DNA from: Streptomyces sp. WM6386
GTDB taxonomy: Bacteria; Actinomycetota; Actinomycetes; Streptomycetales; Streptomycetaceae
Reading direction: 5' to 3'
DNA length: 64,000 nucleotides
Assembly: GCF_000972385.1 (NCBI RefSeq)
Contig: NZ_JXTE01000034.1
Span: forward strand, 1-64,000
The position numbers and the translations under genes are program-made. Positions 53,431 to 62,113 of the stretch are shown one piece after another; positions within the stretch are counted from its first letter, which is position 1; every line of letters starts with the position of its first letter. The notes beneath the pieces were generated by a model. It was not told where the DNA came from, made no database searches, and worked only from the letters and a program-made list of their open reading frames with translations.

Positions 53431-54678
53431 TCACGAGTCCCAGATCGCGCCGTACGCCGGAATCCCCCGCTGTTCCAGGCCGTGCACCACCTGCCAGGTC
53501 AGCTTCTTGTTGCTGATGCAGATCACCGCCTCGGCGCCGAAGTCGCGGTAGGCGGCGTACGCGAGGCGCACCATGTCGGGCTTGCCGTCGCGGGAGGTGT
53601 CCCAGATCAGGGCGTGGGGCTGGACGGCGAGGATCTCGTCGACGAGGGCGTCGCCGTAGGTGGTGCGCGGGTCGCGGGTCGCCCAGACCAGGCGGGAGGG
53701 GACCTCGGCGGCCAGGAGGTGCGGGAGGCAGGGGCCGATACCGCTGCCGGTCGCCACGTAGACCACCTTCGTGAAGAGGGTCTCGATGTTGGCGACTCCG
53801 GCCGTGGTGATGCCTTTCACCCAGATCCGGTTCGGCATGTCGTCGATGAAGTCGCCCGTCCAGTCACCGGCCCGGGAGATCGTCAGCCGGAAGCCGGGCT
53901 CGCCGGGGGCCGGGACGTTGGCGAAGGAGTGCCATTCCTTCAGCGGGCTGCGGCTGATGGCCGTGGAGGAGCCCGCGAAGGGGGTCTCGCCGTGGTCGAA
54001 GCGGGCCAGCACCACGTGCGGGGAGGGGCGTTCGACGCGTACGTCGACCTTGCGCAGGCGCAGCCACGGCAGGGCGACGCTGAAGGTGACGACCGACAGG
54101 ACCGCCACCTCCACCGGACCCGGGGCCGCCAGGAGCGTGTGCGTCCAGAAGAGGGCGAGGGCCGTCCAGCCGCCGAAGCGGTGGATCTTCTCGAAGTGGT
54201 CGTGGTGGCGGGAGCGGAAGGGAGGCAGGGCGGTGGCGATGATCAGCGCGAGGAGGGCCGTCAGGGTCCAGCCCACCGCCATGAGCGGGCCGTCGGTGGT
54301 GCTGATCGTGAGCGCCAGGAACCAGCTCGCCCCCGCCAGCGCCCCGCCCACGTGCACTCCGCCGAAGTGGTACACCTTCCCCAGCGTCCAGCGGACCTTC
54401 AGCGGCCAGCTGGTCGGCGCCCAGGTGGCCAGCTTGAAGAGGAGGTTGATGACGTACTGCTGGCGGACCAGGATCGCGAGCGCGAGGTTCGCGAGGGCCG
54501 CGTGGCCCATGGTGCGGGTCGAGGGGGTCCAACTCGCGTACAGGAAGACCAGGTTGGCCGTCAGTACCAGTGCCGCCAGGCGGTTGTGGTGCATCAGCCG
54601 CGGGTGCTTCAGCAGTCGGCGCGGGGCCGGGGTCCGCGGGGGCAGTTCCACCGACCGGCGCTCGAGTGAGGTCGTCAT
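53431..54678 (-). CDS. Membrane flavoprotein reductase, ferric-reductase-like (TmpA-like)
   Basis: This 415-residue protein has about six hydrophobic segments to residue 215, with His-rich loops (KVYHFGGVHVGGAL, HHDHFEKIHRFGGW, FWTHTLL) that could bind heme. The second half is a FAD/NAD(P)-binding reductase with the family pattern VVYVATGSGIGPCLPHLLA and WDTSRDGKPDMVRLAYAAY. It resembles the TmpA group of fungal membrane flavoproteins as I recall it. It overlaps the adenylation gene stop by 4 bp. An electron transfer role at the membrane is inferred; substrate unknown. Confidence 0.75.
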   Translation of the reverse strand: MTTSLERRSVELPPRTPAPRRLLKHPRLMHHNRLAALVLTANLVFLYASWTPSTRTMGHAALANLALAILVRQQYVINLLFKLATWAPTSWPLKVRWTLGKVYHFGGVHVGGALAGASWFLALTISTTDGPLMAVGWTLTALLALIIATALPPFRSRHHDHFEKIHRFGGWTALALFWTHTLLAAPGPVEVAVLSVVTFSVALPWLRLRKVDVRVERPSPHVVLARFDHGETPFAGSSTAISRSPLKEWHSFANVPAPGEPGFRLTISRAGDWTGDFIDDMPNRIWVKGITTAGVANIETLFTKVVYVATGSGIGPCLPHLLAAEVPSRLVWATRDPRTTYGDALVDEILAVQPHALIWDTSRDGKPDMVRLAYAAYRDFGAEAVICISNKKLTWQVVHGLEQRGIPAYGAIWDS

Positions 54679-56222
54679 CGGGACACCACCGTGCGCTCCT
54701 CGGCCAGCCGTAGCAGCGCCGCTTTGTCGATCTTGCCGCGGTCCGTCTCGGGCAGATGCCTCAGGGCCATGACACTCTCGGGCACGCAGTAGTACGGCAG
54801 CGCGTCCGCCACCGCGCGCCTTGCCGTGTCGGGGTCGACGTCGGCCGGGGTGACGAAGGAGACCAGGGTGCGGGCGTCCTGCTTCAGGGTCACCGCACGC
54901 CGGCAGCCCTCGACCGACTCCAGCACCGAGGAGACGGAGTCGAGTTCGACGCGGAAGCCGCGCACCTTGACCTGGTCGTCGGTGCGGCCGAGGTGTTCCA
55001 GTTCGCCCTCGGGCGTCCAGCGGCCGAGGTCCCGGGTGCGGAACATGCGGTGGCCGGCGCCGAGGAAGGGGTCGGGGGCGTAGCGCTCCGCGTTGAGCCG
55101 GTCGTTCTCCAGGTAGCCCACCGAGACACAGTCGCCGCCCGCCCACATCTCGCCGACCTCACCGATGGGGAGCGGGCGCAGGTCGGCGTCGAGGACGTAG
55201 ACCGTGTTGTTGGGGGTGGGGCGGCCGATGGTGAGGAGCTGGGAGGACACCTCGTGGCGGCGCATCGTGTTGACGATGGTCGTCTCCGTCGGACCGCAGC
55301 AGTTGTAGAACGTCGCCTGGCGGGCCCAGCTATCGGCGAGCGGGCGCGGGCAGGGCTCCCCCGCCACCGCCACCGTGCGCACGCGCGGGCACCTCGCCGG
55401 GTCGATGCCGGACAGGACCGTCGGGGTGGCGATGACGACGTCCGCGCCGCGGGCCGCCGCCGTGATGTCCTTGCCGCGGATGACGAGGGTGGCGCCGTGG
55501 GCGAGGCAGCCGAGGATCTCCCAGGCGGCCATGTCGAAGGCGATGTTGAGGAGTTGGGCGACCCGGTCGCCGGGGCGGATGCCGAGGTCGCCGGAGGCGG
55601 TGAGGAGGATGTTGGCGACGTTGCGGTGGGTGACCTTCACTCCGTTGGGGCGGCCGGTGGTGCCGGAGGTGAACAGCACGTAGCAGCCGTCGTCGGGGTG
55701 TACCCGGACGTCCGGTCTCGGTCCGGGGGCGGCGGTGCGGGGGCCCGGGACGTACGGCAGCGGCTCGTCGAGGGCGATCAGATGGTGGCCCGGCGGCAGC
55801 GGGACGCGGTGGGCGTGCTCGGCGACGGTGAGCACGACGCGGGTGCGGGCGGCGCGGATCACGTGGGCGAGCTGGGAGGCGGGGGCGAGGCCGACGTCCT
55901 GGGGGACGTAGGCGGCGCCCGCCTTCAGGATGCCGAGGAGGCCGACGAGCATCGGCACGGAGCGGCGGACGAAGAGACCGACGTTATCGCCGGGGCGCAC
56001 ACCCTGGCGGATCAGACGGGCGGCGAGGGCGTCGGCGCAGCGGTCGAGCTCGCCGTAGGTGATCCGGGCGCCGAGGTGTTCGGCGGCGACGGCATGCGGG
56101 GCGGCGGCCGCCTGTCGCTCGACGGCGTGGTGGATCAGCGGATCCGGGACGGGGACGGCCGGGCCGAAGCCGTACCGGTGGAAGAGGTGCTGGTCGCGGG
56201 GGGTTAAATGGCGCAGGGGCAT
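54675..56222 (-). CDS. Stand-alone adenylation (AMP-forming) enzyme with TTA codon
   Basis: This 515-residue enzyme resembles NRPS adenylation domains: A3 motif YVLFTSGTTGRPNGVKVTHR (about 185), A5 NCCGPTETTI, A7 RTRDLGRWTPEGELEHLGR, A8 DDQVKVRGFRVELDSV and A10 DRGKIDKAAL with the catalytic Lys. No carrier or thioesterase domain follows. It has a Leu TTA codon at residue 6 (56207-56205), so translation should need the bldA tRNA. ATG 56222 follows AGGAGG at 10 bp. The ATGA overlap with the reductase gene suggests a joint pathway. The acid substrate is unknown. Confidence 0.83.
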   Translation of the reverse strand: MPLRHLTPRDQHLFHRYGFGPAVPVPDPLIHHAVERQAAAAPHAVAAEHLGARITYGELDRCADALAARLIRQGVRPGDNVGLFVRRSVPMLVGLLGILKAGAAYVPQDVGLAPASQLAHVIRAARTRVVLTVAEHAHRVPLPPGHHLIALDEPLPYVPGPRTAAPGPRPDVRVHPDDGCYVLFTSGTTGRPNGVKVTHRNVANILLTASGDLGIRPGDRVAQLLNIAFDMAAWEILGCLAHGATLVIRGKDITAAARGADVVIATPTVLSGIDPARCPRVRTVAVAGEPCPRPLADSWARQATFYNCCGPTETTIVNTMRRHEVSSQLLTIGRPTPNNTVYVLDADLRPLPIGEVGEMWAGGDCVSVGYLENDRLNAERYAPDPFLGAGHRMFRTRDLGRWTPEGELEHLGRTDDQVKVRGFRVELDSVSSVLESVEGCRRAVTLKQDARTLVSFVTPADVDPDTARRAVADALPYYCVPESVMALRHLPETDRGKIDKAALLRLAEERTVVSR

Positions 56223-56486
56223 GCTGGGGAAACCTCCTGGCTGGCTTTTCGCGTGAGAGATTGCCTGGCGCCAAGCTGGATCCGCGCTCGACTGTAGCTC
56301 CGGTTTTTCAACTCTCAACGACGCGTCATCGGCCAACCGCGAGGCGGAACGAGCCACATGTGACGTCTTTCACAGCAGAGGCAACTTTCGCCACAGTCGG
56401 CGGCGACTCGGGGTGGGCACCTGTGCGCCCGGCCGGGCAGCCTCACCGCGCCCGGCGTCCGGCGGGGAGGTCGCCGTCCCGCTCGC

Positions 56487-56524
56487 GTAACAGGGAGCCG
56501 TCGCGCACGTAACACGGCGGAAGC
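56487..56524. promoter_or_regulatory. GlnR box upstream of nasA
   Basis: GTAAC-n6-CCGTC-n6-GTAAC-n6-GAAGC (56487-56524) has exactly the spacing of the GlnR consensus gTnAc-n6-GaAAc repeated at 22 bp. The second half-site pair is the better match; the first GaAAc-type site is poor. It ends 12 bp before the nasA start. The upstream remainder of this 314-bp divergent region (56223-56486) shows no other clear element. Confidence 0.65.
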
Positions 56525-56536
56525 ACGCTGAGGAGC

Positions 56537-58621
56537 ATGCAGAACTCCGCGACGCCCACCCACTGCCCCTACTGCGCCCTGCAGTGCGGGATGAATCTCA
56601 CGCCCGTCCCGGACGGGGGCGTGGAGGTCACCGAGCGCGCGGACTTTCCGGTGAACCGGGGTGCGCTGTGCGGCAAGGGCCGTACAGCGCACCAGGTGCT
56701 CTCGTCCCGGGTGCGCCTGACCTCCCCGTTGGTGCGCTCCGAGGGCAAGCTGGTGCCCGCCACCTGGGACGAGGCGCTGGACCGGATCGCCGGGGAACTG
56801 CGGCGTACGCGTACGGAGCATGGTCCGGACGCGTGCGGGGTGTTCGGCGGGGGCGGCCTGACGAACGAGAAGGCGTACACGCTGGGCAAGTTCGCCCGGG
56901 TCGTCCTCGGCACCTCGCAGATCGACTACAACGGCCGCTTCTGCATGTCCTCCGCGGCGGCCGGCGGAATCAAGGCGTTCGGCCTGGACCGGGGGCTGCC
57001 GTTCCCGCTGGAGGACATCCCGAAGACGGGCTGTGTGATCCTCGTCGGCTCCAATCCCGCCGAGACCATGCCGCCGTCGATGCGCTTCTTCAACGAGCTG
57101 CGCGAGAACGGCGGCACGCTCATCGTCATCGACCCGCGCCGCACCAAGACCGCCGAGCAGGCGGACCTGCATCTGATGCCCCGCCCGGGCACCGACCTCG
57201 CGCTGGCGCTGGGCCTGCTGCACCTGGTCGTCGCCGAGGGGCAGGTCGACGAGGCCTACGTCGACGAGCGCACGGCCGGCTGGGAGGAGGCCCGCGCCGC
57301 GGCGATGGCCCACTGGCCGGAGTACGTGGAGCGGATCACCGGCGTTCCCGTGCCCCAACTCCGCGAGACCGTACGGATGTTCTGTGAGCCCGAGGCTGCG
57401 ATGGTGCTGACCGCGCGCGGACCCGAGCAGCAGTCCAAGGGCACGGACACCGTGGGCGCCTGGATCAACCTGTGCCTGGCGACGGGCCGGGCGGGGAAGC
57501 CGTTCTCCGGGTACGGCTGTCTGACCGGGCAGGGCAACGGACAGGGCGGGCGCGAACACGGCCAGAAGGCCGACCAGTTGCCCGGCTACCGCAAGCTGGA
57601 CGACCCGGCGGCGCGGCGGCATGTGGCCGAGGTGTGGGGAGTCGAGCCGGACTCGCTGCCCGGCCCCGGACGCAGCGCCTACGAGTTGCTGGACGCCCTG
57701 GGTGTCGACATCAGGTCGCTGCTGCTGATGGGCTCCAACCCGGTGGTGTCGGCGCCGCGTGCCGCGCACATCGAGGAGCGCATCAAGTCCCTTGATTTCC
57801 TTGCCGTCTGTGACGTCGTGCTGTCGGAGACTGCGGAGCTCGCCGACGTCGTCCTGCCGGTCACGCAATGGGCCGAGGAGACGGGCACGACGACCAACCT
57901 GGAAGGCCGGGTGCTGCTGCGCCGCCAGGCGATCACCCCGCCCGAGGGGGTGCGCAGCGACCTGGAGGTCATGCACGCGCTCGCCGACCGGCTCGGTGTG
58001 GAGAAGGGCTTCCCGACCGACCCCGAGGAGGTCTTCGAGGAGCTGCGCCGGGCGAGCGCTGGCGGGCCCGCGGACTACTCGGGAATCACCTACCGGCGAC
58101 TGGCCGAGGAGAACGGGGTGTTCTGGCCGTGTCCGGCGGCCGATGCGGAAGCGGGACATCCCGGCACGCCCCGCCTCTTCCTCGACCGCTTCGCCACGCC
58201 CGACGGCCGCGCCCGCTTCGTCCCCGTCTCGCACCGGGCCTCCGCCGAGGAGCCGGACGAGGAGTACCCGGTGCTGCTGACGACCGGCCGGGTCGTCGCC
58301 CAGTACCAGTCCGGCGCCCAGACCCGGCGCGTGGACGAGCTGAACGCCGCCGCACCGGGCCCGTTCGTGGAGCTGCACCCGCGGCTCGCGGCCCGGCTGG
58401 GCGCGGCCGAGGGTGACCCGGTGGCGGTCGTGTCCCGGCGGGGCCGGGCCGTGGCACCGGCCCGCATCACCACCGGCATCCGTCCCGACACCGTCTTCAT
58501 GCCCTTCCACTGGCCGGGCGAGGGCCGCGCGAACACCCTCACCAACCCGGCACTCGACCCGACCTCGCGGATGCCGGAGTTCAAGGCGTGCGCGGTGCGG
58601 CTGGAGACGGTGAAGTCGTAG
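56537..58621 (+). CDS. nasA: Assimilatory nitrate reductase, molybdopterin oxidoreductase
   Basis: This 694-residue enzyme has the N-terminal 4Fe-4S motif CPYCALQC (Cys10, 13, 17) with Cys45, then the molybdopterin guanine dinucleotide-binding domains: GGGGLTNEKAYTLGKFARV, GCVILVGSNPAETMPP, RGPEQQSKGTDTV and GYGCLTGQGNGQGGREHGQKADQLPG. The C-terminal domain is VLLTTGRVVAQYQSGAQTRRV. The family reduces nitrate to nitrite in the cytoplasm for nitrogen supply. A GlnR box directly precedes it. AGGAG is only one base before ATG 56537; GGCGGAAG upstream may serve instead. Confidence 0.92.
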   Translation: MQNSATPTHCPYCALQCGMNLTPVPDGGVEVTERADFPVNRGALCGKGRTAHQVLSSRVRLTSPLVRSEGKLVPATWDEALDRIAGELRRTRTEHGPDACGVFGGGGLTNEKAYTLGKFARVVLGTSQIDYNGRFCMSSAAAGGIKAFGLDRGLPFPLEDIPKTGCVILVGSNPAETMPPSMRFFNELRENGGTLIVIDPRRTKTAEQADLHLMPRPGTDLALALGLLHLVVAEGQVDEAYVDERTAGWEEARAAAMAHWPEYVERITGVPVPQLRETVRMFCEPEAAMVLTARGPEQQSKGTDTVGAWINLCLATGRAGKPFSGYGCLTGQGNGQGGREHGQKADQLPGYRKLDDPAARRHVAEVWGVEPDSLPGPGRSAYELLDALGVDIRSLLLMGSNPVVSAPRAAHIEERIKSLDFLAVCDVVLSETAELADVVLPVTQWAEETGTTTNLEGRVLLRRQAITPPEGVRSDLEVMHALADRLGVEKGFPTDPEEVFEELRRASAGGPADYSGITYRRLAEENGVFWPCPAADAEAGHPGTPRLFLDRFATPDGRARFVPVSHRASAEEPDEEYPVLLTTGRVVAQYQSGAQTRRVDELNAAAPGPFVELHPRLAARLGAAEGDPVAVVSRRGRAVAPARITTGIRPDTVFMPFHWPGEGRANTLTNPALDPTSRMPEFKACAVRLETVKS

Positions 58622-58920
58622 GCACGGGGCCGTACCCGTGCCGGGCGGTACGGGGGCCCGCAAAGGGCGGTGCCGTGCGTTCGGCGCCGGGAATGACGCC
58701 GGTGCGGCTCACGAGCTCGACGGCATCGGCACCGAGGAGTCGCTGGGCCGTTGGCCCGGGAGGGGCGCCGCCGTTGCCGGGAGGCGGGCTGCCGCCGTCT
58801 GCGCTGCCCGCGCCGGTGTTCTCAGGCGGCGAGGGTCAGGACGCCGGCCGTCAGCGGGTGGGGTGGCGAGGTGGCGGAACCTCACGAACCCGGTTCTCCT
58901 GGCGGGGGCGCCGAACGTCC

Positions 58921-59334
58921 TCAGCCGCGGACCAGCCAGTCGCCGCTGCCGATCAGCTTGCCGCGAGCACGTAGTTCGGCGGCCACGGCAGGGGCGGCGA
59001 CGTACACCCACGCCCGCACGGACACGCCGTCGGTGTCCCGTACGACGTCGCACTCGATCCGCTCGTAGAGGTTCTGGGGATCGCCGGGGGCGTAGTCCTC
59101 GAGCCGGTCCAGGGCGACCAGGAGGCCGTCGTACGCCTCGGGGTGGGCGGTGACGAGCTCCCCGTGGACGGTGCCCCCGGGCTCCTGGACGGCGTAGGGA
59201 TAGCCAGGGCCGTCGTACAGCACCACGCCGTCGAGGCGCCCCCGTTCCTCGGAGCCTGTGCGCCCGCGGAGGAAGTGGTCGTGGTTGACCTCTCCGGGGC
59301 GAAGGGTGCCGTAGACGAAGAACGGGAGTCTCAC
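58921..59334 (-). CDS. Gamma-glutamylcyclotransferase (AIG2/GGCT-like) protein
   Basis: This 137-residue protein starts at GTG 59334 with RLPFFVYGTLRPGEVNHDHF, the GGCT substrate-loop motif YGTLRPG. The catalytic Glu candidate lies in VALDRLEDYAPGD. A longer open frame upstream (to 59394) does not match the family. The family converts gamma-glutamyl amines or peptides to 5-oxoproline. The stretch 58622-58920 between nasA and this gene has no recognisable feature. Confidence 0.83.
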   Translation of the reverse strand: MRLPFFVYGTLRPGEVNHDHFLRGRTGSEERGRLDGVVLYDGPGYPYAVQEPGGTVHGELVTAHPEAYDGLLVALDRLEDYAPGDPQNLYERIECDVVRDTDGVSVRAWVYVAAPAVAAELRARGKLIGSGDWLVRG

Positions 59335-59391
59335 GGAAACGATTCTCTCTCCACACACACCGGTGCCGGACATGCACAGACGCCCTATGGA

Positions 59392-59405
59392 CATGACATG
59401 TCATG
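59392..59405. promoter_or_regulatory. 14-bp palindrome upstream of the M4 protease
   Basis: CATGACATGTCATG is a perfect palindrome 79 bp before the metalloprotease start and just upstream of the GGCT gene start on the other strand. It may be an operator for the protease gene, for the GGCT gene, or for both. Confidence 0.4.
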
Positions 59406-59483
59406 GCCCCTTAAATCTCAGGCAGCACTCGCGCCTCCTCGCTTTCCCCCCACGCGCCCCAAGGCGCCTTTTCAAGGAGACAG

Positions 59484-61145
59484 ATGAGCCGGATACGTCC
59501 CGTTCGCCCTGTCCACACCCTCATGGGGTCCCGTCTCGCCACGGTCGGCATGGCCGCCACCGCCGCGGCCCTCCTGGCCACCGCACTCTCGCCGACCGCG
59601 GGCGCGGCCGACAGGCCGACCCGGGCCACCGCGATCGACAACGCGGCGGACGTGCTCGTGGCGCAGGCCTCGAAGCTGGGCCTCACCACCGCGCAGGACA
59701 CGAAGGTCCGGGACGTGGTGATCGACAAGGACGGCGGGCAGCACGTCCGCTACGACCGCACGTACCGCGGAATCCCGGTACTGGGCGGCGACTTCGTGGT
59801 CCACCTGGACGCGAACGGAACGTACCGCAGCACCGACAGGGCCACCCGCCAGTCGATCGCACTGTCCTCGGTCACCCCCGGCCTCGCCGCCCCGAAGGCC
59901 GCCGACCTCGCGGCGAACGCGCTGCGCGCGGCCAACCTCGGCGAGACGCTGAAGAAGCTGACGGCCAAGCCACAGCTGGTCGTCGACGCCCTGCACGGCG
60001 CGCCCAAGCTGGCCTGGCAGACGAACGTCGTCGCACAGGACTCGCTCGGCAACCCGGTCGGGCGCACGGTGCTGACCGACGCGGGCACGGGTGCGCAGAT
60101 CGACGCGTGGGACTCGATCGAGACGGCGTCCGGTGACGGGAAGTCGCTGTACGGCGGGACGGTGCCGCTGGAGACGACGCTGTCGGGATCGACGTACCAG
60201 CTCAAGGACGCGACGCGCGGAAACACGTACACGGGTGACGCGGCGAACAAGACGGACCTCTGCATCCTGGGCATCTGCATCAGCCGCGCTCCGGCGACGC
60301 TCTTCACGGACGCCGACAACCACTGGGGAACGGGGGCGACTTCGGACCGTGCGACGGCGGCCGTGGACGCCCAGTACGGCACCGACGTCACCTGGGACTA
60401 CTACAAGAACGTCCACGGGCGGAGCGGTATCGCGGGCGACGGCAAGGGGTCGTTCAACCGCGTCCACTACGGCAACAACTACAACAACGCCTTCTGGGAC
60501 GACAGTTGCTTCTGCATGACGTACGGCGACGGTGACGGGACACAGCTCGGCCCGCTCGTGTCGCTGGACGTGGCGGGCCACGAGATGTCGCACGGTGTGA
60601 CGTCGAAGACGGCGGCGCTGACGTACTCGGGTGAGTCGGGCGGCCTGAACGAGGCCACGTCGGACATCTTCGGAACGCTGGTGGAGTTCTACGCGGGCAA
60701 CTCCACGGACGCCGGGGACTACCTGATCGGCGAGAAGATCGTCCGCTCCGGCTTCGGCCGGGACGCGCTGCGCTACATGGACAAGCCGTCGAAGGACGGC
60801 AACTCGGCGGACTGCTGGAGTTCGACGGTCAAGGACCTGGACGTGCACTACTCGTCCGGCGTCGCGAACCACTTCGCGTTCCTCCTCGCCGAGGGCAGCG
60901 GCGCCCGGACGGTGAACGGCGTCAGTTACAACTCCCCCACCTGCAACAGCTCTTCGGTGACGGGCATCGGCCGGGACAAGGTGGGTGCGATCTGGTACCG
61001 GGCGCTGACGGTCTACATGACGTCCTCGACGAACTACGCGGGTGCGCGCACGGCGACGCTGAACGCGGCAAAGGACCTGTACGGCTCCGGAAGCACGGAG
61101 TACAACACGGTGGCCGCGGCATGGAGCGCAGTGAACGTGGGTTGA
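59484..61145 (+). CDS. Secreted M4 family (thermolysin-like) metalloprotease
   Basis: This 553-residue pre-pro-enzyme has a signal peptide (to about residue 42), an FTP/PepSY propeptide (about 50-200) and the peptidase_M4 domain with zinc motif GHEMSH (His366, Glu367, His370) and third ligand Glu390 in GGLNEATSD. The C-terminal helical domain contains VGAIWYRALTVYM. ATG 59484 follows AAGGAGA. It degrades extracellular proteins. A 14-bp palindrome lies upstream. Confidence 0.95.
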   Translation: MSRIRPVRPVHTLMGSRLATVGMAATAAALLATALSPTAGAADRPTRATAIDNAADVLVAQASKLGLTTAQDTKVRDVVIDKDGGQHVRYDRTYRGIPVLGGDFVVHLDANGTYRSTDRATRQSIALSSVTPGLAAPKAADLAANALRAANLGETLKKLTAKPQLVVDALHGAPKLAWQTNVVAQDSLGNPVGRTVLTDAGTGAQIDAWDSIETASGDGKSLYGGTVPLETTLSGSTYQLKDATRGNTYTGDAANKTDLCILGICISRAPATLFTDADNHWGTGATSDRATAAVDAQYGTDVTWDYYKNVHGRSGIAGDGKGSFNRVHYGNNYNNAFWDDSCFCMTYGDGDGTQLGPLVSLDVAGHEMSHGVTSKTAALTYSGESGGLNEATSDIFGTLVEFYAGNSTDAGDYLIGEKIVRSGFGRDALRYMDKPSKDGNSADCWSSTVKDLDVHYSSGVANHFAFLLAEGSGARTVNGVSYNSPTCNSSSVTGIGRDKVGAIWYRALTVYMTSSTNYAGARTATLNAAKDLYGSGSTEYNTVAAAWSAVNVG

Positions 61146-61151
61146 GGGCTT

Positions 61152-61235
61152 GAGGGATTGGCAGATCCGTCCCCCGCCGGTCTCCGGCGACCTGCGCTTT
61201 CACCCGGGCAAACGGAACAGATCCGCCAATCCCTC
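61152..61235. terminator. Long-spaced inverted repeat between convergent genes
   Basis: GAGGGATTGGCAGATC (61152-61167) and GATCCGCCAATCCCTC (61220-61235) are inverted with 15 of 16 positions matching, with 52 bp between. It lies between the convergent metalloprotease and FMN reductase genes and may form a large terminator hairpin in both directions. Confidence 0.5.
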
Positions 61236-61251
61236 AGGCAGACCGGCGGGG

Positions 61252-61836
61252 CTACGCCCCGTACGGCCTCAGCTCCCTCGCCTCTCTCAAGCCCCTCCCC
61301 CACCACACCAGCTGGTCCAGCATCGCCTTCGCCGCCGCCTGCGGTCCCGCTGGGTCCTTCAGCCTTCCCTCGTCGTCGAAGGACGCCCCCGCGTTGTGGA
61401 AGGACACCGTGTCCCGGACCGTCACCGCGTGCAGTTCCGCGAAGACCTGCCGGAGGTGTTCCACCGCTCGAAGGCCGCCCGACATGCCGCCGTACGAGAC
61501 GAGGGCGACGGGCTTGGTCTGCCACTCGGTGTAGTGCCAGTCGACGAGGTTCTTGAGGCCGGCGGGGAAGGAGTGGTTGTACTCGGGGGTGAGGACGACG
61601 AAGGCGTCCGCGGTGGCCAGTTTCGGGGAGATTCCGGAGAGGGCCGCCGTCGCCTCCTGGGTGCGGGCGAAGGACATCGGGAGGTCCGTCTCCGCGACGT
61701 CCACGACCTCGGGGAGCAGGTCCTCCCGGCCGTGCATCAGGTCGAGGAGCCAGTCCGCGACGACGGGGCCGAAGCGGCCGTGGCGGTTGCTGCCGACGAC
61801 GAGGGTGACCTTCAAAGGGGCGTCTGTGATCTGCAT
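61252..61836 (-). CDS. NADPH-dependent FMN reductase, SoxR-regulated type
   Basis: This 194-residue flavodoxin-like enzyme has the FMN phosphate-binding loop VVGSNRHGRFGP near residue 14, and VLTPEYNHSFPAGLKNLVDW and LVSYGGMSGGLRAVEHLR, the usual NAD(P)H:FMN reductase segments. It transfers electrons to flavins or quinones. A 20-bp SoxR-like box precedes the start. In S. coelicolor the known SoxR regulon contains an NADPH-dependent FMN reductase of this kind near nitrate reductase, so this is probably its ortholog. Confidence 0.9.
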   Translation of the reverse strand: MQITDAPLKVTLVVGSNRHGRFGPVVADWLLDLMHGREDLLPEVVDVAETDLPMSFARTQEATAALSGISPKLATADAFVVLTPEYNHSFPAGLKNLVDWHYTEWQTKPVALVSYGGMSGGLRAVEHLRQVFAELHAVTVRDTVSFHNAGASFDDEGRLKDPAGPQAAAKAMLDQLVWWGRGLREARELRPYGA

Positions 61837-61851
61837 GAGGGACAGCCTGAT

Positions 61852-61871
61852 ACCTCAACAAAGCTTGAGGT
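61852..61871. promoter_or_regulatory. SoxR box
   Basis: ACCTCAACAAAGCTTGAGGT has perfect 7-bp outer arms (ACCTCAA/TTGAGGT) with a 6-bp centre, the size and base pattern of SoxR sites in Streptomyces. It lies 16 bp upstream of the FMN reductase start, where a MerR-type activator twists a promoter with wide spacing. Confidence 0.7.
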
Positions 61872-62113
61872 CAAGCCCCGGCCGCCGATACCGGGTCACC
61901 CGGTCGCACCCTCGCTCTGCGCCCTTCGGGTTCTCTTCCGCGACACCTCCGCCCTACGCCGGTGACCTGCCCAAACACCGCCACCGCAGCCCCGCCGCAT
62001 ACCGACCTGACACCCATTCACCCCATTTCTGACGCACCCTCAGGAAGCGCGCTCGGCCCGCTGCCACTTACCTCGGAAGGGCAGGGAACACCGAAGAGCT
62101 CGAGGGAGCACCG

